This document shows positions 1 through 7,725 of a DNA stretch of 64,000 bases, piece by piece. Source of the stretch: Verrucomicrobiota bacterium JB022 (GTDB lineage: Bacteria; Verrucomicrobiota; Verrucomicrobiia; Opitutales; Oceanipulchritudinaceae); NCBI GenBank assembly GCA_030673845.1, contig JAUTCQ010000020.1, positions 124,001 to 188,000 of the forward strand, read 5' to 3'. The notes beneath the pieces are model-generated. The model was not told the DNA's origin, did not search any database, and worked only from the letters and a program-made list of their open reading frames with translations. Position 1 is the first letter of the stretch. Each line of letters begins with the position of its first letter. The position numbers were made by a program, and so were the translations under genes.

Positions 1-815
1 TCGCACTCGACCAGGTCAACGACATCCTGATCAAGGAACTTTCGCAACGCAGCCTCGACCGTCAGCACAATCTGCCCGAATTCCAGTTCTGGCAGCGCAA
101 CCTCGACTGGCTCCGCAAGAAGAACGACCAGACCAGCGTAAGCCTCAACCTCGATGCCCGCCGCGTCCAGAAGACCGAAGACGAGACTCTGCGCGACCAG
201 TTCGAAGAAGAGCGTCTCGAGTTCCGCAAGCACCGCTTCCCGATGCAGGAAGTCGACCTCGCCCTGACGGCCAAGAAGGATGAAGAGCACCAGGAAAAGC
301 TGCGCTCCACCCCCCTGCCCGATGGTCGCGACCGTGCCAACCAGTTTTACCAGAAGGTCTTCTACTACTCGCCGGAAAACGACGCCAAGATCCACGAAGT
401 GTGGGTCGAATACCTGAACTACGAAGAAGGCCTCGACCACGCCGAAGAGCTGGCCACGACCCTCTCCGAGACCAGCGGCGAGGAAATCTCCACCGAGCAG
501 ATGGAAACGGTGCTCAACGGCCTCAAACACCGCGACCGCACCCAGACCTTCAACCCGCACGCCAACTTCGCCGAGGCGCTGGGCGACGGCTTTACCGCCA
601 AGCAGATCGACGACCTGCTGCCCGTCTTCTTCCGCGAAATGGTCCAATACGACCCCGACGTGCTCGAAGATCGCCCCAACATCGACGTGGAGCTGCGTGA
701 GAGCATGCGCATCCTCAGCGACTGGATCGTCTTGGCCAACCACGAAGAGTCTCCCTTCGAGACCGTCACGGCCAAGGAAGATTCCAAGCATCAGGACGAC
801 AAGATGGCCCTGTAG
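1..815 (+). CDS. prc: C-terminal part of a tail-specific (carboxy-terminal processing) protease, Prc/Tsp type
   Basis: The 5' end lies outside the window; the open frame runs from base 3 to the TAG at 813-815, about 270 residues. The first 80 visible residues match the C-terminal region (DUF3340) of periplasmic Prc/Tsp proteases: a basic segment, a phenylalanine-rich PEFQFWQ block, then KKNDQTSVSLN and an acidic, highly charged helix. In this family the PDZ and S41 catalytic Ser-Lys domains lie upstream and so are not visible here. Prc degrades periplasmic proteins from their C-termini and processes envelope proteins. The tail after about residue 80 is acidic and longer than in E. coli Prc. 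A strong terminator follows at once. Family assignment rests on the C-terminal block only. Confidence 0.65.
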   Translation, partial: ALDQVNDILIKELSQRSLDRQHNLPEFQFWQRNLDWLRKKNDQTSVSLNLDARRVQKTEDETLRDQFEEERLEFRKHRFPMQEVDLALTAKKDEEHQEKLRSTPLPDGRDRANQFYQKVFYYSPENDAKIHEVWVEYLNYEEGLDHAEELATTLSETSGEEISTEQMETVLNGLKHRDRTQTFNPHANFAEALGDGFTAKQIDDLLPVFFREMVQYDPDVLEDRPNIDVELRESMRILSDWIVLANHEESPFETVTAKEDSKHQDDKMAL

Positions 816-846
816 CCGCGAGCCTCACCGCCCGCGAACCCCTTTC

Positions 847-874
847 AGCCCGCTCCACCCGAGCGGGCTTTTTT
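847..874 (+). terminator. Rho-independent terminator after the Prc-type gene
   Basis: Perfect 9-bp stem AGCCCGCTC / GAGCGGGCT with a 5-nt loop, followed by a T run. It sits 31 bases after the stop codon and separates this gene from the convergent prmC. Confidence 0.9.
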
Positions 875-885
875 GTTGACCGAAT

Positions 886-1728
886 CTACCCCTTCCGCGC
901 GAAGACAAAGCGGTCCCGGCCGGAGAGGTCGGGGCGGGACTCGAAGTCGGTGAGGCCGGCGGCGGTGGCGAGCTTCTGGAGCGTGGCGTGTTGGTCGATC
1001 CCAGTCTCCAGGGCAAGCAGCCCGCCGGAGTTGAGGCGCTGGGCGGCACCGGCGAGGATCACGCGCAGGTCGTCCAGACCATCGGCCCCTGAAACGAGGG
1101 CGCTGCCGGGCTCGTGGTCGACCACTTCGGGCGCGGCGGTCTGCATCTCTTCCTCCGTCAGGTAAGGCGGATTGGATACGATCAGGTCGACGGGGCCGCG
1201 CAGGGGCTCGAGCCAGGAGCCAAGACGGAAGCCCACGCGGTCGAGCCCGAGGGCCTTGGCGTTTTCCTGGGCCAGTGTCAGCGCGTCGCGGCTGGCGTCG
1301 ATGGCCAGCACTTGAGCTTGCGGCCAGGCTTGAGCCAGCGCGAGGGCGATCGCACCCGTACCGGTGCCCAAGTCCACCACCCGTGAGGGCGGCGTATCGC
1401 CATAGCGACTCACCAGCAAATCGACCAGCTCTTCGGTCTCCGGGCGAGGGATCAGCGCGCGCGCGTCCACCTTCAGCCGCAGACCGTAAAACTCGACGTG
1501 CCCGATGATATATTGCAGGGGCTCACGCTGGGCGCGGCGCTTGACCATCGGGCGCAGGCGTTCGAGCTGCTCCTCCGTCATCGGCTCGTCGTGCCGCAAA
1601 AAGAGGTCGAGCCGCCGGCAGTCGAGGATGTGCGCAAAGAGCTGCTGCGCCTCCAGCTTCGGGCGCTCCAGCCCCGCCTTGGCGAAGAAGGCCTCCGTCT
1701 TTTGCAGGACTTCGAGCAGCGTCTGCAC
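886..1728 (-). CDS. prmC: Peptide chain release factor N5-glutamine methyltransferase
   Basis: Methylates the glutamine of the GGQ motif of RF1 and RF2, using SAM. From the GTG at 1728 the protein is 280 residues, the usual PrmC length: an N-terminal helical substrate-binding domain (1-90), SAM motif [10 protein letters not shown] (117-125), and the family signature NPPY at 186-189. A much longer open frame runs back into prfA but is antisense-like low-quality sequence there, so the GTG is preferred. It begins 5 bases after the prfA stop on the same strand, so the methyltransferase and its substrate RF1 are cotranscribed, the common bacterial arrangement. No Shine-Dalgarno is visible; coupling to prfA translation is likely. 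Confidence 0.93.
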   Translation of the reverse strand: MQTLLEVLQKTEAFFAKAGLERPKLEAQQLFAHILDCRRLDLFLRHDEPMTEEQLERLRPMVKRRAQREPLQYIIGHVEFYGLRLKVDARALIPRPETEELVDLLVSRYGDTPPSRVVDLGTGTGAIALALAQAWPQAQVLAIDASRDALTLAQENAKALGLDRVGFRLGSWLEPLRGPVDLIVSNPPYLTEEEMQTAAPEVVDHEPGSALVSGADGLDDLRVILAGAAQRLNSGGLLALETGIDQHATLQKLATAAGLTDFESRPDLSGRDRFVFARKG

Positions 1729-1733
1729 GGTGC

Positions 1734-2837
1734 TTAGCGGGAAGCGGGGGTGCCCTGCCCTTCCAGCATGGCCTCGATGCGCTCGGCACGGTCGGCGTCT
1801 TGCAGCGGCTGGATGATCGGCTCCAGCGAGCCGTTGAGCGCTTCGAGCAGGCTGTAGAGGGTCAGGTTGATGCGGTGATCGGTGATGCGGCCTTGCGGGA
1901 AATTGTAGGTGCGGATGCGCTCGGAGCGGTCGCCGCTGCCGATCTGGCTCTTGCGGTGCGCGGCATACTTTTCGTGCTCTTCGCGCTGCTTGGCCTCGAG
2001 GATGCGGGAGTAGAGCACCTTGAGCGCTTTCTGCTTGTTCTTGAGCTGGGAACGCTCGTCGGCGCAATAGACCATGACGCCCGTCGGCTTGTGCACGATC
2101 TGCACGGCCGAGTCGGTCGTATTGACGTGCTGGCCGCCGGCACCGCTGGCGCGCATGGTGGTGATTTCAAGGTCGTTGGGCCCGATCTGCACGTCCACTT
2201 CTTCAGCTTCCGGCAACACGGCCACGGTGGCGGCGGAGGTGTGGATACGGCCGCTGGCCTCGGTCTCCGGCACGCGCTGCACACGGTGCACGCCGCTCTC
2301 GAACTTGAGGTTCTTGTAAACTTCTTCGCCGCTGATGAGGAAGACGACTTCCTTGAAGCCGCCAACTTCCGCCTCGTTGGAGCTCATGCCTTCGACGCGC
2401 CAGCCGCGAGTTTCGGCGAAGCGCACATACATGCGGTAGAGGTCGCCGGCGAAGAGAGCCGCCTCGTCGCCACCGGTGCCGGCGCGGATTTCGAGGATGG
2501 TGTTGCGCGAGTCGCTCGGGTCGGGCGGGATCATCTCGCCCAGGAGGTTCTGGTATTGCTCCTCCAGAGAGGCCTCCAGCTCGGGAATCTCCTCGCGCGC
2601 CATGTCCTTCAGCTCTTCATCGGCGCTCGGGTCGGCAATCAGCTCGCGGTTGTCGTTGAGCTGCTGCTCCGTCGCCTCAAACTTCGCGCCCATCTCGAGC
2701 AGGCGGGTGATCTTCTGGTGCTCACGCGAGATGCTGGCGGCGCGGCGGGCATCGCTGAAGAAGTCGGGCGCCTGCATCTGGGCATCGAGGTCGGCGAGGC
2801 GCTGGCGGAAGGATTCGAGGTTGGGAAGCTGTGGCAT
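1734..2837 (-). CDS. prfA: Peptide chain release factor 1 (RF1)
   Basis: Recognises UAA and UAG stop codons and triggers peptide release on the ribosome. The ATG at 2837 gives 367 residues, close to the typical 360. The catalytic GGQ is at 234-236 within GAGGQH. The stop-codon-reading tripeptide, PAT or PVT in most RF1 proteins, reads PET at 190-192; the surrounding RVQRVP and GRIHTSA are normal, so it is RF1 and not RF2 (SPF). An open frame extends upstream to 3161 but codes for nothing recognisable. First gene of a prfA-prmC operon. Confidence 0.95.
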   Translation of the reverse strand: MPQLPNLESFRQRLADLDAQMQAPDFFSDARRAASISREHQKITRLLEMGAKFEATEQQLNDNRELIADPSADEELKDMAREEIPELEASLEEQYQNLLGEMIPPDPSDSRNTILEIRAGTGGDEAALFAGDLYRMYVRFAETRGWRVEGMSSNEAEVGGFKEVVFLISGEEVYKNLKFESGVHRVQRVPETEASGRIHTSAATVAVLPEAEEVDVQIGPNDLEITTMRASGAGGQHVNTTDSAVQIVHKPTGVMVYCADERSQLKNKQKALKVLYSRILEAKQREEHEKYAAHRKSQIGSGDRSERIRTYNFPQGRITDHRINLTLYSLLEALNGSLEPIIQPLQDADRAERIEAMLEGQGTPASR

Positions 2838-3212
2838 GTGCGCGGTAAAGGCTGCGGGCGCGGTGCGGCCCAAAACGGATACTATTCCATTGCTCGCGGC
2901 GGGCTCGCAAGTGTTTTCGCGTAGCGGCGCCAGAAGATCGCCCCGCAGCCCCGCCTTGGCTGGAGGAAACCCTCCGCCGAAATATTTGAGGTAATTTTGT
3001 AAAAGATGAAGCGGCCCATGAGTCTCTATTGACGGGCGTAAGGAAATCTGAATGCTGTGAGTTCGCTGAAGGTAGGGTGTAGTTCCTGAGTGACAGTGGA
3101 ACGAAGCTTGACCCTTTGGTGGGTTCAGTCGGACCGAGGTGACGCCGTAACATTCAACCAACTTATTGAACCACGTCGCCCCGATTTGAGCTCCACGGCC
3201 TCAGCAACCTGC
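2838..3212. other. Divergent intergenic region, prfA / acetyltransferase
   Basis: About 375 bases with no supported gene. It must carry promoters for both flanking genes. A TTGACG near 3027 resembles a -35 box but has no convincing -10 partner. A short GGAGG-AAAC-CCTCC hairpin lies at 2962-2975 and resembles a stretch between gspD and gspE (42953-42980). Confidence 0.4.
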
Positions 3213-3812
3213 ATGAACTTACAATATGACCGGATGATTTCCGGTAACCACTACCTGGCGGAAGACGCTGAACTGAACTTCCGCCGGGCTCAGGCTCGAG
3301 ATCGCCTGGAGCGTTTCAACGCTTGCTCCAAGGCCGATCAATACAAACGTCGTCAACTGCTCGAAGAACTGCTGCAACAGGACGCGTCCGCCATCGAAGC
3401 GGAGAACCCCTTTTACTGCAGCTACGGCTACCACATTCGCTTTCAGGGCTCTGCCTTCCTGAACTTCAATGTGACGATGCTGGACGAAGCCCCGATCACC
3501 ATCGGTGCGCGCTTCCAGGCCGGCCCCAATGCGCAGTTGATCACGGTAGGCCACCCGATCGATGCCGAGCAACGCGCTGCCGGCTGGGAAATCGCCAAGC
3601 CCATCGTGATTGGTAATGACGTCTGGATGGGTGCCGGTGCCATCGTGCTCTGCGGTGTGACCATTGGCGACCGCGTCGTAATCGGCGCTGGCTCCGTGGT
3701 AACGCACGACATCCCCAGCGACTGCGTGGTGGTCGGTACGCCCGCCCGCATCCTGCGCCACTTGACGCCTCCCGGCGCCGCTCCGGTGACCAACCCTCCC
3801 CTGACGGCTTAA
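3213..3812 (+). CDS. Sugar O-acetyltransferase, maltose/galactoside acetyltransferase family (hexapeptide repeat)
   Basis: Transfers acetyl from acetyl-CoA to a sugar or similar hydroxyl acceptor. From the ATG at 3213 the product is 199 residues. The N-terminal Mac domain (about 10-60, including the basic helix RLERFN) is followed by a left-handed beta helix with hexapeptide repeats (IVIGNDVWMGAGAIV, TIGDRVVIGAGSVV). The likely catalytic histidine is His114 in TVGHP. The end shows the family's VVGTPARIL. The open frame extends further upstream to 3090, but the family homology begins near 3240; an ATG at 3234 is an alternative start. The natural acceptor cannot be told from sequence. Divergent from prfA, followed by a terminator. 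Confidence 0.85.
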   Translation: MNLQYDRMISGNHYLAEDAELNFRRAQARDRLERFNACSKADQYKRRQLLEELLQQDASAIEAENPFYCSYGYHIRFQGSAFLNFNVTMLDEAPITIGARFQAGPNAQLITVGHPIDAEQRAAGWEIAKPIVIGNDVWMGAGAIVLCGVTIGDRVVIGAGSVVTHDIPSDCVVVGTPARILRHLTPPGAAPVTNPPLTA

Positions 3813-3849
3813 TCGGTCTCGCCTGATCCATACAGGTTACCCGTATTTC

Positions 3850-3882
3850 AGCCCCTGCCCTCGCCGGCGGGGGCTTTTCTTT
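3850..3882 (+). terminator. Rho-independent terminator after the acetyltransferase
   Basis: Ten-pair stem AGCCCCTGCC / GGCGGGGGCT (one G-T pair), 6-nt loop, then a T-rich run. Confidence 0.85.
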
Positions 3883-3949
3883 TCAAAAACGTCACCCTTG
3901 TGCGCTGCGGGATTGCGCCCGCCGCACCAACCCTTCGATACTCGCCCGC

Positions 3950-4249
3950 ATGTCCAACGAACCCCTTTCTTCCTCCGACCGCAGCCGCCTCCGTGGCCTG
4001 GCTCAGGCACTCAAGCCGGCCGTCACCATCGGCAAGGCCGGTCTCACGCCTCCCGTGATCAAGGAGCTTGAATTCAACCTGGAGCGCCATGAGCTGATCA
4101 AGGTGCGCCTGCCCGAGCTGGAGCGCGACCAGCGCGCCGAACTGCTCCACCAGCTCTGCGACACCGTCGGCGCCACCCTCTGCGGAGCGGTAGGCCACAC
4201 CGCCAGCATCTACCGCTACAGCAAGAGCGCCGAACAGCACGTGATGTAG
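3950..4249 (+). CDS. YhbY/CRM-domain RNA-binding protein
   Basis: A 99-residue stand-alone CRM domain protein, the usual size. YhbY-type proteins bind rRNA and associate with pre-50S ribosomal particles. The GxxG loop reads GKAG at 28-31, inside the usual TIGKAGLTPPVIKELE block. A basic helix (HELIKVRL) and the C-terminal IYRYS strand complete the fold. Single-gene unit flanked by a terminator upstream and a convergent cupin gene downstream. Confidence 0.92.
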   Translation: MSNEPLSSSDRSRLRGLAQALKPAVTIGKAGLTPPVIKELEFNLERHELIKVRLPELERDQRAELLHQLCDTVGATLCGAVGHTASIYRYSKSAEQHVM

Positions 4250-4322
4250 GGCGCCGGACGGCCATTCGTCTTTTTAGAGATACAAATCTGCCTGGATTGT
4301 AGAAAGGGTCGATACCTCCCGC

Positions 4323-4880
4323 TCAGGCCTCCGGTCCATCGGCGTGACCTTCCTGCAGTTGCCAGAATTGGAGCAGCGGGCCGTGGGTGCCGTAGAGCGG
4401 ATCGGTCTTGGGGGCGGGGACTTGGGGGATGCTTTCGTTCGCCTCCGCCAAGTCGTCAGGGTTGTCGCGCTTCATGTCCTGCTTCTGGCCAGGCGGATAA
4501 CAGCCCACGACCTCGAAGTCGCCCTCGCTCTCCAACAGACAATGCGCGACGCCGGCCGGGATCACGACCGCATCGCCGGTTTTGAATTCCACCACCGGGC
4601 CTTCCGGCCCGCCAAACTGGACGCGGGCTTGCCCTTGGTAGCAGACGAGGGCCTCGTGGGCGCGACTGTGATAGTGGTGAAAATCGTAGATGCCCCAGCG
4701 CCAACAGTTGCCCCAGTGGTGGAGGCCCACGCGCTCCTCGATGGCATCGGCTATCTGCTCCCCTCCCTCCGGAAAGAGGCCCTGGTAGTGCAAGAGCGGC
4801 AGGCGCTCGTTACCGGGGAAGTTACCCTGCGGGCGAATCAGATACGGTTTGACCTGGGGAGACGGAGTAAGCGATTCCAT
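4323..4880 (-). CDS. Cupin-domain protein (YjlB-like)
   Basis: A 185-residue single-domain cupin. The metal-binding motif 1 is visible as His69, His71 and Glu76 (HHYHSRAHE) and the motif 2 histidine as His113 (PAGVAHC). The HHWGNCWRWGIYDFHHYHS context is like that of the uncharacterised YjlB family. Substrate unknown; the intact metal ligands suggest an enzyme or a metal-dependent sensor, not a storage protein. It is transcribed in the same direction as pspF, whose stop is about 60 bases upstream. Confidence 0.75.
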   Translation of the reverse strand: MESLTPSPQVKPYLIRPQGNFPGNERLPLLHYQGLFPEGGEQIADAIEERVGLHHWGNCWRWGIYDFHHYHSRAHEALVCYQGQARVQFGGPEGPVVEFKTGDAVVIPAGVAHCLLESEGDFEVVGCYPPGQKQDMKRDNPDDLAEANESIPQVPAPKTDPLYGTHGPLLQFWQLQEGHADGPEA

Positions 4881-4942
4881 GCCGCCAGTTTAACCGTTCC
4901 CCGAGTGCAATGCCAGCCGGCGGGGTTGAATATCGCGCAGCC

Positions 4943-5986
4943 CTACCCTTCGCTTTTCAGCTCATCCTGATATTTGCGGTAGAGCCCGCGAAACTGGTGG
5001 TAGCTGAGGCCCAACTGGTCGGCGGCTTTGCGCTGGTGGTATTGGCACTCGGCCAAGGCACGTTGCAGGGCCTCGACTTCCAGTTCCCGCACCCGGTCGT
5101 TGAGCGGGCGACGGTCGACCGTCGTCGGTTTCACGACCGACGGGGCCGGGCTTTCAACCGCTGACGGCTCCAGCTCGCGCACGCGCTGGGAGGCCTGCTG
5201 CTCGGGCGAGAAGGGATCGAAGACGATTTCAGCCGCCTCAATTTTTGGGTCGGGGCTTTGATACACCGCGCGCTCGACCACATTCTTGAGCTGGCGAATA
5301 TTGCCGGGCCAGGGGTATTGGAGCAACGTCGCCACCGCGTCGTCGGTAAACTCCCAGACGCCGCGCCTCCCCAGCTCCTGCGCCATACGGTTGGCAAAGG
5401 AGTGGGCCAGCAGCATGATATCGTCGCGCCGCTCGCGCAGGGGCGGCAGGAAGAGCACGTCGAAGCTCAGGCGGTCGAGCAAGTCGCGCTTGAATTTGCC
5501 CTCGTCGGCCAGCGCCGGCAGGTCGGCATTGGTCGCGCCGACCACGCGCACATCGGTCTGAATCGTCTCACTGCTGCCCACCCGCTCGAACTGCCCGTAT
5601 TCGACTACGCGCAGGATCTTCTCCTGCACCGGCATGGGCAGGAGGCCGATCTCATCGAGAAAGAGCGTGCCGCCCTCCGCCTGCTCGAAGCGGCCCAGCC
5701 GGCGACGCGAGGCACCGGTAAACGAGCCCGCTTCGTGGCCAAACAGCTCGCTCTCAAGCACACTGGGAGACAGGGCCGCGCAGTTGAGCGCCACCAGCGG
5801 CTGTTGCCACCGCGTGGAGAGGTAGTGCAGGCGGCGCACCGCAAGCTCTTTGCCCGTGCCGCGTTCGCCGATCAAGAGGACGGGCCGGTCGACCCTGGCG
5901 ACACGCGAAAGGCGCTCCTGGAAGGCAACGAAGGCTTCGGATTCGCCCAGAGCGTCGCGCGGAGTGGAATCGGCGGGAGATGCCAT
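4943..5986 (-). CDS. pspF: Psp operon transcriptional activator, sigma-54 enhancer-binding protein
   Basis: AAA+ activator of sigma-54 RNA polymerase at the psp promoter, held inactive by PspA until membrane stress. From the ATG at 5986 it is 347 residues. Walker A is GERGTGKE (40-47), Walker B is GGTLFLDE (105-112), and the C-terminal Fis-type HTH spans about 305-345. There is no N-terminal sensory domain, as expected for PspF. The sigma-54 contact loop reads GSFTGA (87-92) in place of the usual GAFTGA. A GTG at 6019 would add 11 residues. The gene is divergent from pspA, as in enterobacteria, and the sigma-54 promoter lies in the gap. Confidence 0.92.
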   Translation of the reverse strand: MASPADSTPRDALGESEAFVAFQERLSRVARVDRPVLLIGERGTGKELAVRRLHYLSTRWQQPLVALNCAALSPSVLESELFGHEAGSFTGASRRRLGRFEQAEGGTLFLDEIGLLPMPVQEKILRVVEYGQFERVGSSETIQTDVRVVGATNADLPALADEGKFKRDLLDRLSFDVLFLPPLRERRDDIMLLAHSFANRMAQELGRRGVWEFTDDAVATLLQYPWPGNIRQLKNVVERAVYQSPDPKIEAAEIVFDPFSPEQQASQRVRELEPSAVESPAPSVVKPTTVDRRPLNDRVRELEVEALQRALAECQYHQRKAADQLGLSYHQFRGLYRKYQDELKSEG

Positions 5987-6102
5987 AAGTTCGCGGCGAG
6001 ATTTACCAACTTGTGGCACACGCTACCAGCCAAAACCGCATTCAAGAAAAACCTGGCGTGCAAGATACTGATAGCCAAAGACAAGCAATATCGCCTCCCC
6101 GT

Positions 6103-6119
6103 TTGGCATCCTCGCTGCA
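6103..6119 (+). promoter_or_regulatory. Sigma-54 promoter candidate of pspABC
   Basis: TTGGCATCCTCGCTGCA fits the -24/-12 consensus (TTGGCAC-N5-TTGCA): the GG at 6105-6106 and the GC at 6117-6118 are exactly 12 bases apart. It points toward pspA, whose ATG is about 35 bases downstream. A neighbouring pspF gene encodes the activator this promoter class requires. Upstream activator sites for PspF were not identified by eye. Confidence 0.75.
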
Positions 6120-6154
6120 ATGAGAAGAAACCTAAAAACGAAACTTAAATCATC

Positions 6155-6832
6155 ATGAGCATCTTTTCCCGCTTCCAAGACATCATCCGCGCCAACCTCA
6201 ACTCCATGCTGGAGAAGGCCGAAGACCCCGAAAAGCTCATCAAGCTGATGATCCAGGAGATGGAGGACACCCTCGTCGACCTGAAGGCATCCTGCGCCGG
6301 AGCCATGGCCCAGCAGGCCCAGGTGATGCGCCTGCGCAACCAGGCCCAGGAGCGTGCTGAGCGTTGGGCCGAGAAGGCGACCCTCGCCCTCGACAAGGGT
6401 CGCGAAGACCTCGCCCGCGAGGCGCTGGTCGAAAAGCGCACTTTCCAGGCCGAGGCCGACAACCGCGAGGCCGAGGTGAGCAACTTCGACGAGATCATCG
6501 CCAAATACCGCGAAGACATCAATCAGCTGGAAGAGAAGCTGGAATCCGCCCGCAACAAGCATCGCGTGCTGATCCAGCGCGCCTTCCAGGCCAAGCGCCG
6601 CCAGGATGCGCAGACGAAGATCCGTTACGCCGATTCGAGCGATGCCGTGGCCCGCTTCGACCACTTCGAAAACCGCATCGAGCGCCTCGAGGCCGAAAAC
6701 GAGCTGATCAACCCGAAGCGCACGCGCTCCCTCGACGACGAGTTCGCCAAGCTGGAGCACGACGACGCGATCGAGCAGGAGCTGCAGGCCCTGAAGGCCA
6801 AGAAGGCGGGAAACCCGTCGAGCGAGGCGTAA
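6155..6832 (+). CDS. pspA: Phage shock protein A, membrane-stress effector and PspF inhibitor
   Basis: A 225-residue, almost entirely alpha-helical protein of the PspA/IM30/ESCRT-III family. PspA binds stressed inner membrane through an N-terminal amphipathic helix (MSIFSRFQDIIRANLNSML here), forms large scaffolds and limits proton leak. When unbound it inhibits PspF. The canonical EDPEKLIKLMIQEME block follows at about 22-36, then long charged coiled coils to about residue 215. First gene of pspABC under the sigma-54 promoter just upstream. Confidence 0.95.
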   Translation: MSIFSRFQDIIRANLNSMLEKAEDPEKLIKLMIQEMEDTLVDLKASCAGAMAQQAQVMRLRNQAQERAERWAEKATLALDKGREDLAREALVEKRTFQAEADNREAEVSNFDEIIAKYREDINQLEEKLESARNKHRVLIQRAFQAKRRQDAQTKIRYADSSDAVARFDHFENRIERLEAENELINPKRTRSLDDEFAKLEHDDAIEQELQALKAKKAGNPSSEA

Positions 6833-6890
6833 TTGCCTCGCGTAATCCGCCCTGCCTCGCTACCCTCACACCCGATTACGGCACGTTATC

Positions 6891-7133
6891 ATGGCTGCAT
6901 TCATTCCCGTTATAGTAGTCTTCATCGTCATCGGGCTGCCCGTCATCTGCTTCACGCTGGTCATGCTCGCCAAGATGAACCGACGCGACGGCCGCTCTTC
7001 CGCCACCAGTGAAGAAGCGGCCCTGCTGCAAGAAATGCACGACAGCCTCAACCGCCTCGAAAAGCGCATCGAAGCGCTCGAAACCATCACCACCGACCGC
7101 ACACCGCGGTCCACCCCTCCCCCTATTCGATGA
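6891..7133 (+). CDS. pspB: Phage shock protein B
   Basis: A small (80 residue) membrane protein that, with PspC, relays envelope stress to PspA. One N-terminal membrane segment (about 4-27) is followed by a cytoplasmic charged helix with the ESILDAE-like block here reading EALETITT, as in PspB. It lies 58 bases after pspA and its stop overlaps the pspC start by 4 bases (ATGA at 7130-7133), so B and C are translationally coupled. Confidence 0.88.
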   Translation: MAAFIPVIVVFIVIGLPVICFTLVMLAKMNRRDGRSSATSEEAALLQEMHDSLNRLEKRIEALETITTDRTPRSTPPPIR

Positions 7134-7570
7134 ACCGCTGCAAATTTTCCCGCAACTTCAAGCGCACCTACGGAGACCGCGCCCATCGCAACCGCTCCGA
7201 GTCGACCGGCCCGCTCTACCGCGCCCGCGACGGCATGATCTTCGGCGTCTGCAAAGGTCTCGCCAATCGCGCAGAGCTCAACGTCTTCTGGGTCCGCCTG
7301 CTCTTCGTGGTGGGCCTCCTGATGACGGGGATCTGGCCGATGCTGATCATCTACCTCCTCGCCGCTATCTTTATGCGCCCCGAACCGATGATCGAGCCCC
7401 AGGACGACGAGGCTCGGGACTTTTACAACAGCTACGCGACCGACCGCACCTGGGCCATGCGTCGCCTCCGCAACAAGCTGCGCGATCTCGAAAGCCGCAC
7501 GACCAGCCTCGAAGGCCGCGTCGTCGACCGCGAATACTCCTGGGAGCAGCGCCTGCGCTCCGGCCAGTAG
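7130..7570 (+). CDS. pspC: Phage shock protein C
   Basis: A 146-residue PspC-domain protein. After a basic N-terminal stretch comes the signature LYRARDGMIFGVCKGLA (about 29-46), then a membrane hairpin-like hydrophobic stretch (about 53-82) and a charged helical C-terminus with a leucine-zipper-like segment (residues 108-125). In the Psp system it senses stress at the inner membrane with PspB and sequesters PspA. The 4-base overlap with pspB supports coupled synthesis. Confidence 0.92.
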   Translation: MNRCKFSRNFKRTYGDRAHRNRSESTGPLYRARDGMIFGVCKGLANRAELNVFWVRLLFVVGLLMTGIWPMLIIYLLAAIFMRPEPMIEPQDDEARDFYNSYATDRTWAMRRLRNKLRDLESRTTSLEGRVVDREYSWEQRLRSGQ

Positions 7571-7725
7571 GCTAACGCCTTGGGCGCAAACCGGGGGCTA
7601 TACCTAATAGCAGACCCTTCGCCGGGGAATTTTGCTCGACGGTGCGCAGGTGGCGGTCTTAACTAGTGGGCGGACTGACTCGTGTGCCACGCCCAAGCCA
7701 CAGGGGCGCAAGGATTTATTCGCGA

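Noticed and set aside
2838-3161. N-terminal extension of RF1 in the long open frame to 3161
   Set aside because: RF1 homology starts at the ATG at 2837; the upstream part is proline-rich and not protein-like, and would overlap the divergent promoter region.
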